64,000 nucleotides of DNA. Origin: Streptomyces sp. C10-9-1. GTDB taxonomy: Bacteria > Actinomycetota > Actinomycetes > Streptomycetales > Streptomycetaceae. The DNA lies in NCBI RefSeq assembly GCF_024497955.1, contig NZ_JANHKP010000005.1, positions 307,877 to 371,876 on the forward strand. Reading direction: 5' to 3'. Positions 9,952 through 16,465 of the stretch are shown piece after piece. The notes beneath the pieces are model-generated. The model made no database searches and was not told the origin of the DNA. It was given only the letters and a program-made list of their open reading frames with translations. A program made the translations under genes and the position numbers. Every line of letters starts with the position of its first letter. The first letter of the stretch is position 1.

Positions 9952-10983
9952 ATGCCGCCGACGATCGACCTCGATGCGTATGTGAAGGGCGTGCGGGAGG
10001 GCTCCCGGGCGTACACCGCCCGGGCCGTCACCCTGGTGGAGTCCACCCGGCCCGACCACCGGCCGCTCGCGCAGCGGCTGCTGACGGAGCTGCTGCCCCA
10101 CAGCGGCCACGCCCGCCGGGTGGGTGTCAGCGGTGTCCCCGGCGTGGGCAAGTCCACCTTCATCGACGCGCTGGGCACGATGCTCACCGGCCGCGGGCAC
10201 CGGGTGGCGGTGCTGGCGGTGGACCCGTCGTCCACCCGGACCGGCGGCTCGATCCTGGGGGACAAGACCCGGATGGAGCGCCTGTCGGTGGACCCGGCCG
10301 CCTTCGTGCGCCCGTCGCCGAGCGCGGGCACCCTCGGCGGGGTGGCCAAGGCGACCCGCGAGACGATGATCGTGATGGAGGCCGCGGGCTACGACGTGGT
10401 GCTGGTGGAGACGGTCGGCGTCGGCCAGTCGGAGACCGCGGTCGCCGACATGGTGGACTCCTTCCTGCTGCTCAGCCTCGCCCGGACCGGCGACCAGCTC
10501 CAGGGCATCAAGAAGGGCGTGCTGGAGCTGGCCGACGTCATCGCCGTCAACAAGGCCGACGGTCCCCACGAGCGCGACGCCCGCGCCGCGGCACGGGAGC
10601 TGGCGGGCGCGCTGCGCCTGATGCGCCCCCACGGGCACGCCTCGGCGGGGCCCGGGGAGGGCGGGGCGGCGGAGGCCGCCTGGACCCCGCCCGTGCTGTC
10701 GTGCAGTGCCAAGGAGGGCACCGGACTCGACACCGTGTGGGAGCGGCTGGAGCAGCACCGGGGCCTGCTGGAGTCGACCGGGCGGCTCGCCGCGAAGCGG
10801 CGGGAGCAGCAGGTCGGCTGGACCTGGTCGATGGTCCGCGACACCCTGATGGACCGCCTGCGGCGGCACCCGGAGGTGCGGGAGGTCGCCGCCCGGGTGG
10901 AGACCGAGGTGCGCGAGGGCCGGCTCACGGCCACGCTGGCGGCGGAGCGGATCCTGGAGGCGTTCGCCCGCCCGGTGGACTGA
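9952..10983 (+). CDS. meaB: Methylmalonyl-CoA mutase-associated GTPase MeaB
   Basis: A P-loop GTPase of the MeaB/ArgK (MMAA) family that gates adenosylcobalamin delivery to the mutase and protects it from inactivation. The 343 residues show Walker [10 protein letters not shown] (61-69), the switch segment [10 protein letters not shown] (152-161), NKAD for guanine specificity (200-203) and a C-terminal helical dimerisation arm. It starts seven bases after the mutB stop with no other gene between. The genetic link to mutAB makes the assignment as the mutase chaperone secure. The protein is cytoplasmic with no membrane segment. Confidence 0.96.
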   Translation: MPPTIDLDAYVKGVREGSRAYTARAVTLVESTRPDHRPLAQRLLTELLPHSGHARRVGVSGVPGVGKSTFIDALGTMLTGRGHRVAVLAVDPSSTRTGGSILGDKTRMERLSVDPAAFVRPSPSAGTLGGVAKATRETMIVMEAAGYDVVLVETVGVGQSETAVADMVDSFLLLSLARTGDQLQGIKKGVLELADVIAVNKADGPHERDARAAARELAGALRLMRPHGHASAGPGEGGAAEAAWTPPVLSCSAKEGTGLDTVWERLEQHRGLLESTGRLAAKRREQQVGWTWSMVRDTLMDRLRRHPEVREVAARVETEVREGRLTATLAAERILEAFARPVD

Positions 10984-11040
10984 GGGGGCGGGCACGCGCG
11001 GGGCGCCCCGGGCGGAGCCCTGCCGCTCCCCCGCTGCCGC

Positions 11041-11065
11041 GTGTCGGCGCGCCCGCCGCGGGTAC
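11041..11065 (+). promoter_or_regulatory. Candidate SigB-family promoter for the PfpI gene
   Basis: GTGT (11041-11044), 15 bases, GGGTAC (11060-11065). This fits the GNNT-N14-16-GGGTAC/T form described for the SigB family in S. coelicolor. The -10 box ends 45 bp before the ATG at 11111. Confidence 0.45.
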
Positions 11066-11110
11066 CCGGGGTCACCGCGGGCGGGAGTCCCCGCGGAAGG
11101 GAGCCGGACC

Positions 11111-11650
11111 ATGCGGATCGCGTTTCTCACCGCCCACGAGGGCGTGGAGCAGATCGAACTCACCGGGCCCTGGCAGGCCCTGCGGGCCGCCGGGCACGAG
11201 CCCCGGCTCCTCGCCACCCGCCCGGGCACGGTGCGGGCCTTCCGCCACCTGGAGGCGGCCGACGCCTTCCCCGTCGACCAGGTCGTCGCGGAGGCGTCCC
11301 CCGCGGACTACGGCGCCCTCGTCCTGCCCGGGGGCGTGGCCAATCCCGACACCCTGCGCACGGACCTCCGCGCGGTGGCCTTCGCCCGGGCCTTCATGGA
11401 GGACGGCAGGCCCGTGGCGGCCATCTGCCACGCCCCGTGGCTCCTGGTGGAGGCCGACGCGGTCCGGGGCCGCACGCTCACCTCGTGGCCGAGTCTGCGC
11501 ACGGACATCACCAACGCGGGCGGCATCTGGGTCGACGAGCCGGTACGGGTCTGCACCGCGGGTGCCGGGCCGCTGGTGACCAGCCGGCGGCCGGGAGACC
11601 TGGACGCGTTCCTCGGGGCCCTCGCCGGGGTCCTCGGTCCCGGCCGGTGA
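11111..11650 (+). CDS. DJ-1/PfpI-family protein (GATase1-like)
   Basis: A 179-aa cytoplasmic protein of the DJ-1/PfpI superfamily, whose members act as stress chaperones, deglycase/glyoxalase-like enzymes or intracellular proteases. The nucleophile elbow AICHAPWLL places the reactive Cys at 106, followed by His107. Glu16 in GVEQIELTGP fits the acidic residue that activates the Cys. LPGGVANPD (72-80) is the family glycine turn. GGAAGGGAG precedes the ATG. Several members are general-stress proteins (for example GSP18 in Bacillus), and the upstream SigB-type promoter fits that. The exact activity cannot be told from sequence. Confidence 0.9.
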   Translation: MRIAFLTAHEGVEQIELTGPWQALRAAGHEPRLLATRPGTVRAFRHLEAADAFPVDQVVAEASPADYGALVLPGGVANPDTLRTDLRAVAFARAFMEDGRPVAAICHAPWLLVEADAVRGRTLTSWPSLRTDITNAGGIWVDEPVRVCTAGAGPLVTSRRPGDLDAFLGALAGVLGPGR

Positions 11651-11655
11651 CGGCG

Positions 11656-11681
11656 TCCCCGGCGGAGCGGGCCGCCGGGGA
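11656..11681. terminator. Bidirectional hairpin between convergent genes
   Basis: A perfect 10-bp stem (TCCCCGGCGG and complement) with a 6-base loop starts five bases after the PfpI stop. It lies between the plus-strand PfpI gene and the minus-strand DUF6158 gene. Confidence 0.55.
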
Positions 11682-11743
11682 GCCCGGGTGACTCCGCCCC
11701 CGCTCGGCCTCGGGCGACGGGCGGGAGGCCGTGGCCGGGGTGC

Positions 11744-12010
11744 TCAGGCCCCCCGGGCGCGGGCGCCCTCCCGGGTGCGGCCCGCGGCGGGCGCCCGGTC
11801 GCGGTGGCGCCTGAGGTACTCGGCCTCCAGGTCGCCCATCCGCGTGTCGTGGGCCGCCAGCGCGGCGGCCGACCCGTGCAGCAGGGTGTCGTGGCGGCTG
11901 CGGTGGATGGCCTCCAGCTCCCGCAGCAGGTCCGGCTCGCTCAGCGTCGCGGGGTCCACCCCCCGGGGTCCGTCGCCGGTGCCCGGCTGCTCCTGCCCGT
12001 TGTCGGTCAT
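11744..12010 (-). CDS. DUF6158 family small protein
   Basis: An 88-aa soluble, mostly helical protein. The ATG at 12010 gives the family-like N-terminus MTDNGQEQPG; GGAAGG lies about ten bases upstream. The conserved core is LSEPDLLRELEAIHRSRHDTL (about 22-42) followed by HDTRMGDLEAEYLRRH, and the C-terminus ends in GRTREGARARG. The role is unknown. It shares the small stress-type gene neighbourhood with the next minus-strand genes and reads toward the PfpI gene. Confidence 0.72.
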   Translation of the reverse strand: MTDNGQEQPGTGDGPRGVDPATLSEPDLLRELEAIHRSRHDTLLHGSAAALAAHDTRMGDLEAEYLRRHRDRAPAAGRTREGARARGA

Positions 12011-12144
12011 GGGGTCCCGTCCTTCCCTGTGTGCGGCTCCGGCCTCCGCGGGCCGTCCCCTCTTCGAGGATCGCCGCCCCCGGTCCCGAGCGCAGGCCGG
12101 GACCGCGGGCGGCACGGCGGTCCGCCGCGGGGTGGGAGCCGGAC

Positions 12145-12468
12145 TCAGTAGCCGAGGGAGCGCTTGAGCTGCTGCTTGTCCATGCCCGACCGGCCCTTGA
12201 CGCCCCGCTTCCTGGCCTCCTGGTAGAGCTGGTCGTAGGTGGGGCCCTCGGCCCCGGTGCGGGAGCGCCGGCCCCCGCGGCGCGCGGAGGAGACGTCCTC
12301 GGTGGAGGTCCTGCTCGCGGTCCGGGACTCACCCGAACGGGCCCGCTCCTTGTTCACCGTGCGGGCCGCGATCTCCTTCGCCCTCCGGGTGCTCTCCCCC
12401 CGGTCCTCGGCGCTCTCCTTGATGTGCTCGTACTGCCGCTCCCGCTTGGGACTCGATCCGCGCGGCAT
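12145..12468 (-). CDS. Small basic protein with Rho-N-like C-terminus
   Basis: A 107-aa highly charged soluble protein. Databases often call relatives 'plasmid stabilization protein', but nothing here points to a plasmid. The N-terminus MPRGSSPKRERQYEHIKESA continues as a charged helix (to about residue 45), then a Ser/Arg/Thr linker. The final 30 residues (YDQLYQEARKRGVKG, then MDKQQLKRSLG) resemble the helix-turn-helix pattern of Rho N-terminal/SAP-like modules. That suggests nucleic-acid binding. A SigB-type promoter lies 44 bp upstream. The match to the Rho-N pattern is by eye only. Confidence 0.65.
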   Translation of the reverse strand: MPRGSSPKRERQYEHIKESAEDRGESTRRAKEIAARTVNKERARSGESRTASRTSTEDVSSARRGGRRSRTGAEGPTYDQLYQEARKRGVKGRSGMDKQQLKRSLGY

Positions 12469-12511
12469 GCTCCGCTCCCTTCCGCCGCCGGCCGCGGTGC
12501 CGGGCGGCCGG

Positions 12512-12536
12512 GTACCCCTGCGGTCCGCGCCCACAC
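12512..12536 (-). promoter_or_regulatory. Candidate SigB-family promoter
   Basis: On the minus strand GTGT (12536-12533) is followed by 15 bases and GGGTAC (12517-12512). The -10 box ends 43 bp before the ATG at 12468. It has the same -35 tetramer, spacer and distance as the PfpI promoter. Confidence 0.45.
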
Positions 12537-12581
12537 GGCGGTTCCGGCACCGCGGGCGCCGGGCCCCGGGGGTGCCGGGCC

Positions 12582-12764
12582 CTACTTCGCGTGCCGGCCG
12601 TGGTGGCGGGCGGACCTGGCCCGCGCGGCCTCCGCCTCGGCCCGGCCCTGCTCGGCCATGCGCCGCCCCTCCCGCTTCCGGCGCTCGTCCTCCAGCACGA
12701 TGCCGTCGGACTCCTCCATACGGCCCCTGAGCTCCTTGGCCTTGGCCTTGAACCTTCCGAACAT
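12582..12764 (-). CDS. Small charged helical protein (60 aa)
   Basis: A 60-aa soluble protein beginning MFGRFKAKAKELRGRMEES. The remainder is a continuous charged helix ending in a His/Arg-rich tail (SARHHGRHAK). The ATG at 12764 follows GAGAGGA by eight bases; the open frame upstream is not gene-like. The N-terminal KAKELRGRMEE recalls CsbD stress proteins, but the typical CsbD Gly-Asp core is missing, so I do not assign it to that family. It lies among stress-type genes. Confidence 0.55.
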   Translation of the reverse strand: MFGRFKAKAKELRGRMEESDGIVLEDERRKREGRRMAEQGRAEAEAARARSARHHGRHAK

Positions 12765-12875
12765 CGTGCGGTCCTCTCCGCTGTCGCCGACCGCCCGCTC
12801 GCGGGTGCTGCCCACGCGGCGCCTTCCGCTCTCCACTGTGGCACGCGTCCCCGGGCCCGCCAGCCGGAGCCGCGG

Positions 12876-12903
12876 CCCGTGCCGGGCGGCTGCCCGGCAC
12901 GGG
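12876..12903 (-). terminator. Strong hairpin terminator after the ATPase gene
   Basis: A perfect 12-bp stem (CCCGTGCCGGGC and complement) with a GGCT loop ends one base before the stop codon of the minus-strand ATPase gene. Confidence 0.65.
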
Positions 12904-12904
12904 C

Positions 12905-13351
12905 TCAGCCGGGGAGGTCGACGGCGAACCACACCGCCTTGCCGTCGCCGCGGCGGGTCCAGCCCCACTCGGCGGCAAGCCTCTGGAGCAGGTACAGGCC
13001 GTGTCCCGAGACCTGGTCGGCACGGTGCCGGTCCCGCGGGCGCGGGCGGGCGGTGCTCGTGTCGCTGACCCGGACCCACAGGCGGCCGGAACCGCGGACC
13101 AGTTCCAGCTCCCGGGGCCCGCCGCCGTGACGGTAGGCGTTGGTCGCGACCTCGGAGACGAGGAGCAGCGCGTCCCCGGCCGCGAGGGCGCCCTCGGGGC
13201 CGGGGAGCGCGTACCAGTCGCGCAGCGCCCGGCGGGTCAGGTCCCGGCAGCGCCCCACGGCACCCGGTCCCTGCTCCAGCCGGAAGCGCCTGCTCTCCGC
13301 GGAGCCGGGCGGGTACCCCGTCCCGCGTGTCCTTCCCGGTGCGTGTCCCAT
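12905..13351 (-). CDS. RsbW-type ATP-binding protein (anti-sigma kinase family)
   Basis: A 148-aa GHKL-fold ATPase of the HATPase_c_2 type, the family of anti-sigma factor/serine kinases. The N-box is LLVSEVATNAYRHG (63-76). The ADP-contact segment is VRVSDTS (93-99) and the glycine box GHGLYLLQRLA (116-126). These suggest competent ATP binding. The ATG at 13351 is preceded by GGGGAAG about nine bases away. It diverges from the sigma factor gene at 13478, a common arrangement for an anti-sigma factor and its target. Partner identity is inferred from position only. Confidence 0.85.
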   Translation of the reverse strand: MGHAPGRTRGTGYPPGSAESRRFRLEQGPGAVGRCRDLTRRALRDWYALPGPEGALAAGDALLLVSEVATNAYRHGGGPRELELVRGSGRLWVRVSDTSTARPRPRDRHRADQVSGHGLYLLQRLAAEWGWTRRGDGKAVWFAVDLPG

Positions 13352-13477
13352 GGCCCTGCGGCTTCCCCGGACCGGCGCTTCAACGCATCCGAACCGGAAA
13401 AGTTGCGAGAATAGGGATGAAACCGACGGTCCCGCTGCATCCGACAGCGCCGGCCCCCGCTCCGTCGAAGGAATCCG

Positions 13478-14380
13478 ATGTCCAGCACCCTCCCCGCACC
13501 CCCCGCAGGCCGGGCGGCAGCGTCCGGCGGCGGGGTTCCCCCACGGGGCGCCGCCGGGAACGGCGGCGGCCCCGGCGCGACCCTCGCGGCCCTGCCGCCC
13601 GTCCCCTCGTCCGTCGGCCCGGCGGACGCCCGGCCCCTCTCCGCGGTGCTCTTCACCCGGCTGGCCGCGCTGGAGGAGGGCACCGCCGAGTACGCCTACG
13701 TCCGCAACACGCTGGTGGAACTGAACCTGAGCCTGGTGCGCTACGCCGCCGCGCGCTTCGCGCACCGCTCCGAGCCGATGGAGGACGTGGTCCAGGTCGG
13801 GACCGTCGGCCTGATCAAGGCGATCAACCGCTTCGACCCGGCGCGCGGGGCGGGGTTCACCTCCTTCGCGCTGCCCACGATCACCGGCGAGATCAAGCGC
13901 TACTTCCGGGATTCGAGCTGGTCCGTGCGGGTGCCCCGGCGCCTCCAGGAGCTGCGCATCGGCATGGCCCGGGCGATGGACGGCCTGGAGCAGGAGCTGG
14001 GCCACCGGCCGACGACCGCCGAGCTCGCCGACCGGCTGCACGTCAGCGAGGCCGAGGTGGTCGAGGGCGAGCTGGCGGCGAACGGCTATGCGGCGCAGTC
14101 GCTCGACACCGCGGTGGGCGAGGACGAGGGGGAGGGCCCGGTCGCGCGGCGCCTGGGCACCGAGGACCCCGCGTTCGCCCTCGTGGAGGAACTCCAGTCG
14201 CTGCGTCCGCTGATCGCCGAACTCGACGAGCGCGACCGGGCGATCCTGACCCTGCGGTTCCGCGACGAACTCACCCAGGCGGAGATCGGCGAGCGGCTGG
14301 GGCTGTCCCAGATGCACGTCTCGCGGCTGCTCTCGGGCATCCTGGCGCGGCTGCGGGCCGGGATGTCGGACGGCCGCTGA
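13478..14380 (+). CDS. RNA polymerase sigma factor, SigB/SigF/SigG family
   Basis: A 300-aa stress/sporulation-type sigma factor. The first 50 residues are Pro/Gly-rich and variable. Region 2 runs from about 78 (VELNLSLVRYAAARFAHR, then EDVVQVGTVGLIKAI), region 3 from about 150 (RRLQELRIGMARAMD) and region 4 from about 240 (ERDRAILTLRFRDELTQAEI, QMHVSRLLS). GAAGGAATCCG precedes the ATG. In streptomycetes this family is controlled by partner switching with RsbW-type ATPases and STAS antagonists. ATPases flank it on both sides and a STAS gene lies 0.5 kb downstream. It is expected to read GNNT-N14-16-GGGTAC/T promoters. Confidence 0.94.
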   Translation: MSSTLPAPPAGRAAASGGGVPPRGAAGNGGGPGATLAALPPVPSSVGPADARPLSAVLFTRLAALEEGTAEYAYVRNTLVELNLSLVRYAAARFAHRSEPMEDVVQVGTVGLIKAINRFDPARGAGFTSFALPTITGEIKRYFRDSSWSVRVPRRLQELRIGMARAMDGLEQELGHRPTTAELADRLHVSEAEVVEGELAANGYAAQSLDTAVGEDEGEGPVARRLGTEDPAFALVEELQSLRPLIAELDERDRAILTLRFRDELTQAEIGERLGLSQMHVSRLLSGILARLRAGMSDGR

Positions 14381-14416
14381 CCTCCTCCCCCGCCGACGCG
14401 GTGCCGCCCCCGCCGG

Positions 14417-14869
14417 TCAGGGCCGGGGGCGCAGGACCTCCGCCCAGACGACCTTGCCGGCCCCGCGGCGCTCCGCCCCCCAGCGCCTGGCCAGCCGCTC
14501 CAGGACCATCAGACCGTGTCCACCCGGCTGGGCCGGGCCCGCGGTGGGCCGGCGGCGCGGGAGTTCCGGGCTTCCGTCGGCGACCTCGATCCGCAGGTGG
14601 AGCCCGCGCTGCTCCAGCGACAGCTCGCTCGGTCCCCCGGCGTGCAGGCAGGCGTTGGTGACGATCTCGGAGACGAGGAGCAGCACGTCCTCGGAGCACT
14701 CCCCCGCACCGTCCGCCCGGCCGGCGCCCGGCCCGGCGGCCCGCGGCCAGCCCCAGTCGTCGAGGGCGTCGTGGGTGAAGTCGCGGCACCGGCCCACGAC
14801 CCCCCGGGTGCCGAACAGGGCGAGGCGGCGCCGCTGGCCGCTCGGGTCGGGGCGAAGGCCGCTGCTCAT
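14417..14869 (-). CDS. RsbW-type ATP-binding protein
   Basis: A 150-aa ATPase of the anti-sigma kinase family. The N-box is LLVSEIVTNACLHAG (64-78), the next motif EVADGSPELPRR and the glycine box GHGLMVLERLARRWG (118-132). The ATG at 14869 has GGGAG seven bases upstream. It is 32 bp downstream of the STAS gene on the same strand, so the two look like an operon encoding an antagonist and its kinase. It is convergent with the sigma factor gene. It is a paralogue of the ATPase at 12905 and the cognate sigma factor is not certain. Confidence 0.86.
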   Translation of the reverse strand: MSSGLRPDPSGQRRRLALFGTRGVVGRCRDFTHDALDDWGWPRAAGPGAGRADGAGECSEDVLLLVSEIVTNACLHAGGPSELSLEQRGLHLRIEVADGSPELPRRRPTAGPAQPGGHGLMVLERLARRWGAERRGAGKVVWAEVLRPRP

Positions 14870-14901
14870 CGGTCGGCTCCCGTGGACGGAAGGGTGCGTC
14901 T

Positions 14902-15279
14902 TCAGGCGGGGTGCCCGCCCGCCAGTGCCGCGTCGAGGTCGGCGTGGACACGGAAGACGCCGTGCGCCCCCGTGATCTCGAACATGCGGGCGACCGGCTG
15001 GCGCAGGGCGGCGACCTCGACGGTGCACCCCGCCTCCTGGGCCTCCAGCCGTGCGTGGAGCAGGACGTTCAGCCCGGTGGAGTCGCAGAAGCCGAGCTCC
15101 CCGCAGTCGACGACGATCCGGGCGGGGCGCTGGGCCACTGCCTCCGCGAGTGCCTCCCGCAGGGGCTCCGCGGTGTCGTGGTCGAGTTCCCCGGAGAGGG
15201 CGAGGACGGCCACCTCGCCGCGCCACTCGCCGGTGACGGAGAACCGCCCGTCGGATGCCCCCGCTCCTGCCGAGTCCAT
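14902..15279 (-). CDS. STAS-domain anti-sigma factor antagonist (RsbV/BldG type)
   Basis: A 125-aa single STAS domain. The phosphorylation site is Ser67 in GFCDSTGLNVLL, which partner kinases modify and PP2C phosphatases restore. SGELDHDTAEPL (29-40) and VVDCGELGF (56-64) are the other family strands. The unphosphorylated form binds an RsbW-type kinase and frees its sigma factor. It is the first gene of a two-gene unit with the ATPase downstream. A SigB-type promoter lies about 120 bp upstream, which would make the antagonist part of the regulon it controls. PP2C phosphatases that could act on it are encoded at 24.9 and 58.1 kb. Confidence 0.9.
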   Translation of the reverse strand: MDSAGAGASDGRFSVTGEWRGEVAVLALSGELDHDTAEPLREALAEAVAQRPARIVVDCGELGFCDSTGLNVLLHARLEAQEAGCTVEVAALRQPVARMFEITGAHGVFRVHADLDAALAGGHPA

Positions 15280-15633
15280 CGGGTCCCGCCTCTCTGGCCG
15301 TGGGGTCCGCCTGCGGCACGTGCCGCGGGCGCCGACTCCTCGACTATTGCCCGGCGCGCCGGGCCCGGCCACCGGGTGCCGCGGAGCGGCCCGTCTGGCG
15401 GGTACCCGCGTCGGCCCCCGGTACGCGGTCCGGGTGCGGACTGTCGCGCGGCTCCTCCCCGGGGGCCGGGGGCGGAAGGGCGGAAGCGTGTGTTTCCGGG
15501 CGCCGCGGTCCGGGCAGGCGCGTCGTGTGCCCCGGAGCACACCGCCGCGGGGTCCGGGCCCGTGCCGGGGCACGCACACCCGGACCGCCGCCGCGGACGG
15601 CCGCCGCCCCGACCTGCTCGTTCGAGGTGTGCC
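15280..15633. other. Divergent intergenic region between STAS and sigma genes
   Basis: This 354-bp gap holds no gene. It contains the palindromic GGGTACCC (15400-15407) that forms the -10 of a SigB-type promoter toward the STAS gene. The plus-strand reading of the same box has no matching -35, so the promoter of the downstream sigma gene is not identified. Confidence 0.5.
15402..15426 (-). promoter_or_regulatory. Candidate SigB-family promoter for the STAS gene
   Basis: On the minus strand GCGT (15426-15423), 15 bases, then GGGTAC (15407-15402). The leader to the ATG at 15279 would be about 115 bases. Confidence 0.4.
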
Positions 15634-16434
15634 ATGGAACACCGCTCTTCGGGACCCGCCGACCGGCGGCGCCGCCACCCCGACACCCCGGACACCGCGG
15701 CCGCCTTCCGGAGACTGGCCGGCCTCGCCGAGGGGCCCGCGCGGCGGGAGCTGCGGGAGGAGATCGTGGCGGCCTGGCTGCCCGTGGCCGAGCGCATCGC
15801 CGGGCGGTACCGCGACCGGGGCGAGTCGCTGGACGACCTCCGGCAGGTCGCCGCCCTCGGGCTGGTGAAGGCCGTGGACCGCTACGACCCGGAGCGTGGC
15901 GCCTTCGAGAGCTACGCGGTGCCCACCATCGTCGGCGAGGTCAAGCGCCACTTCCGGGACCACCTGTGGGCCCTGCACGTCCCGCGCCGGGTCCAGGACC
16001 TGCGCAACCGGGTGCGCACGGCCCGCGGAGAGCTGGCCCAGTCGGCCTCGGGCCGATCCCCCACGGTCGCCGAGACCGCCGAGCGCGCCGGGCTCAGCGT
16101 GGAGGACACCCTGGTGGGCCTGGACGCCCTCGACGCCTTCAGCACCCTGTCGCTGGAGGCCGAGGCGCCGGGCGCCGACGACGGCCACGCGCTGGGCGAC
16201 ACGCTCGGCGCGAGCGATCCGGCCCTGGACGTCCTGGTGGACCGGGAGGCCGTCAAGCCCGGGCTGCGGCGCCTGCCCGAACGCGAGCAGCGCATCCTCT
16301 ACCTGAGGTTCTTCCGCGACATGACGCAGAGCTCCATCGCCCGGACCATGGGCATCTCCCAGATGCACGTCTCCCGGCTGATCAGCCGCTCGTGCCACCG
16401 GCTGCGCACCGAGGTGACGGAGGACGCCGCCTGA
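15634..16434 (+). CDS. RNA polymerase sigma factor, SigB/SigF/SigG family (second copy)
   Basis: A 266-aa paralogue of the sigma factor at 13478. Region 2 has DDLRQVAALGLVKAVDRYD (about 68-86) and IVGEVKRHFRDHLW. Region 3 starts near PRRVQDLRNRVRTARGEL and region 4 has LPEREQRILYLRFFRD plus QMHVSRLISRS. GAGGTG lies about four bases before the ATG at 15634. It diverges from the STAS-ATPase unit, which is the likely control pair for this or the neighbouring sigma factor. Two sigma factors of one subfamily within 3 kb, interleaved with their regulators, suggests local duplication. Confidence 0.93.
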   Translation: MEHRSSGPADRRRRHPDTPDTAAAFRRLAGLAEGPARRELREEIVAAWLPVAERIAGRYRDRGESLDDLRQVAALGLVKAVDRYDPERGAFESYAVPTIVGEVKRHFRDHLWALHVPRRVQDLRNRVRTARGELAQSASGRSPTVAETAERAGLSVEDTLVGLDALDAFSTLSLEAEAPGADDGHALGDTLGASDPALDVLVDREAVKPGLRRLPEREQRILYLRFFRDMTQSSIARTMGISQMHVSRLISRSCHRLRTEVTEDAA

Positions 16435-16465
16435 CCCGGCCCGCTCGCGGGAGGTCGCCGCGCCG

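Noticed and set aside
7549..11229. A minus-strand frame of about 1,200 codons open across mutA-mutB-meaB
   Set aside because: It is antisense to well-recognised genes, has shadow composition (His/Arg/Gly/Val runs) and shows no family motif. Long antisense frames are expected at this GC content.
12145..12468. Evidence of a plasmid or integrated element from the 'plasmid stabilization' name
   Set aside because: The name is inherited from databases. No replication, partition, toxin, integrase or transposase gene is nearby.
13311..13318. GGGTACCC within the first ATPase gene as a promoter for the sigma factor gene
   Set aside because: It lies inside coding sequence and neither strand has a matching -35 tetramer.
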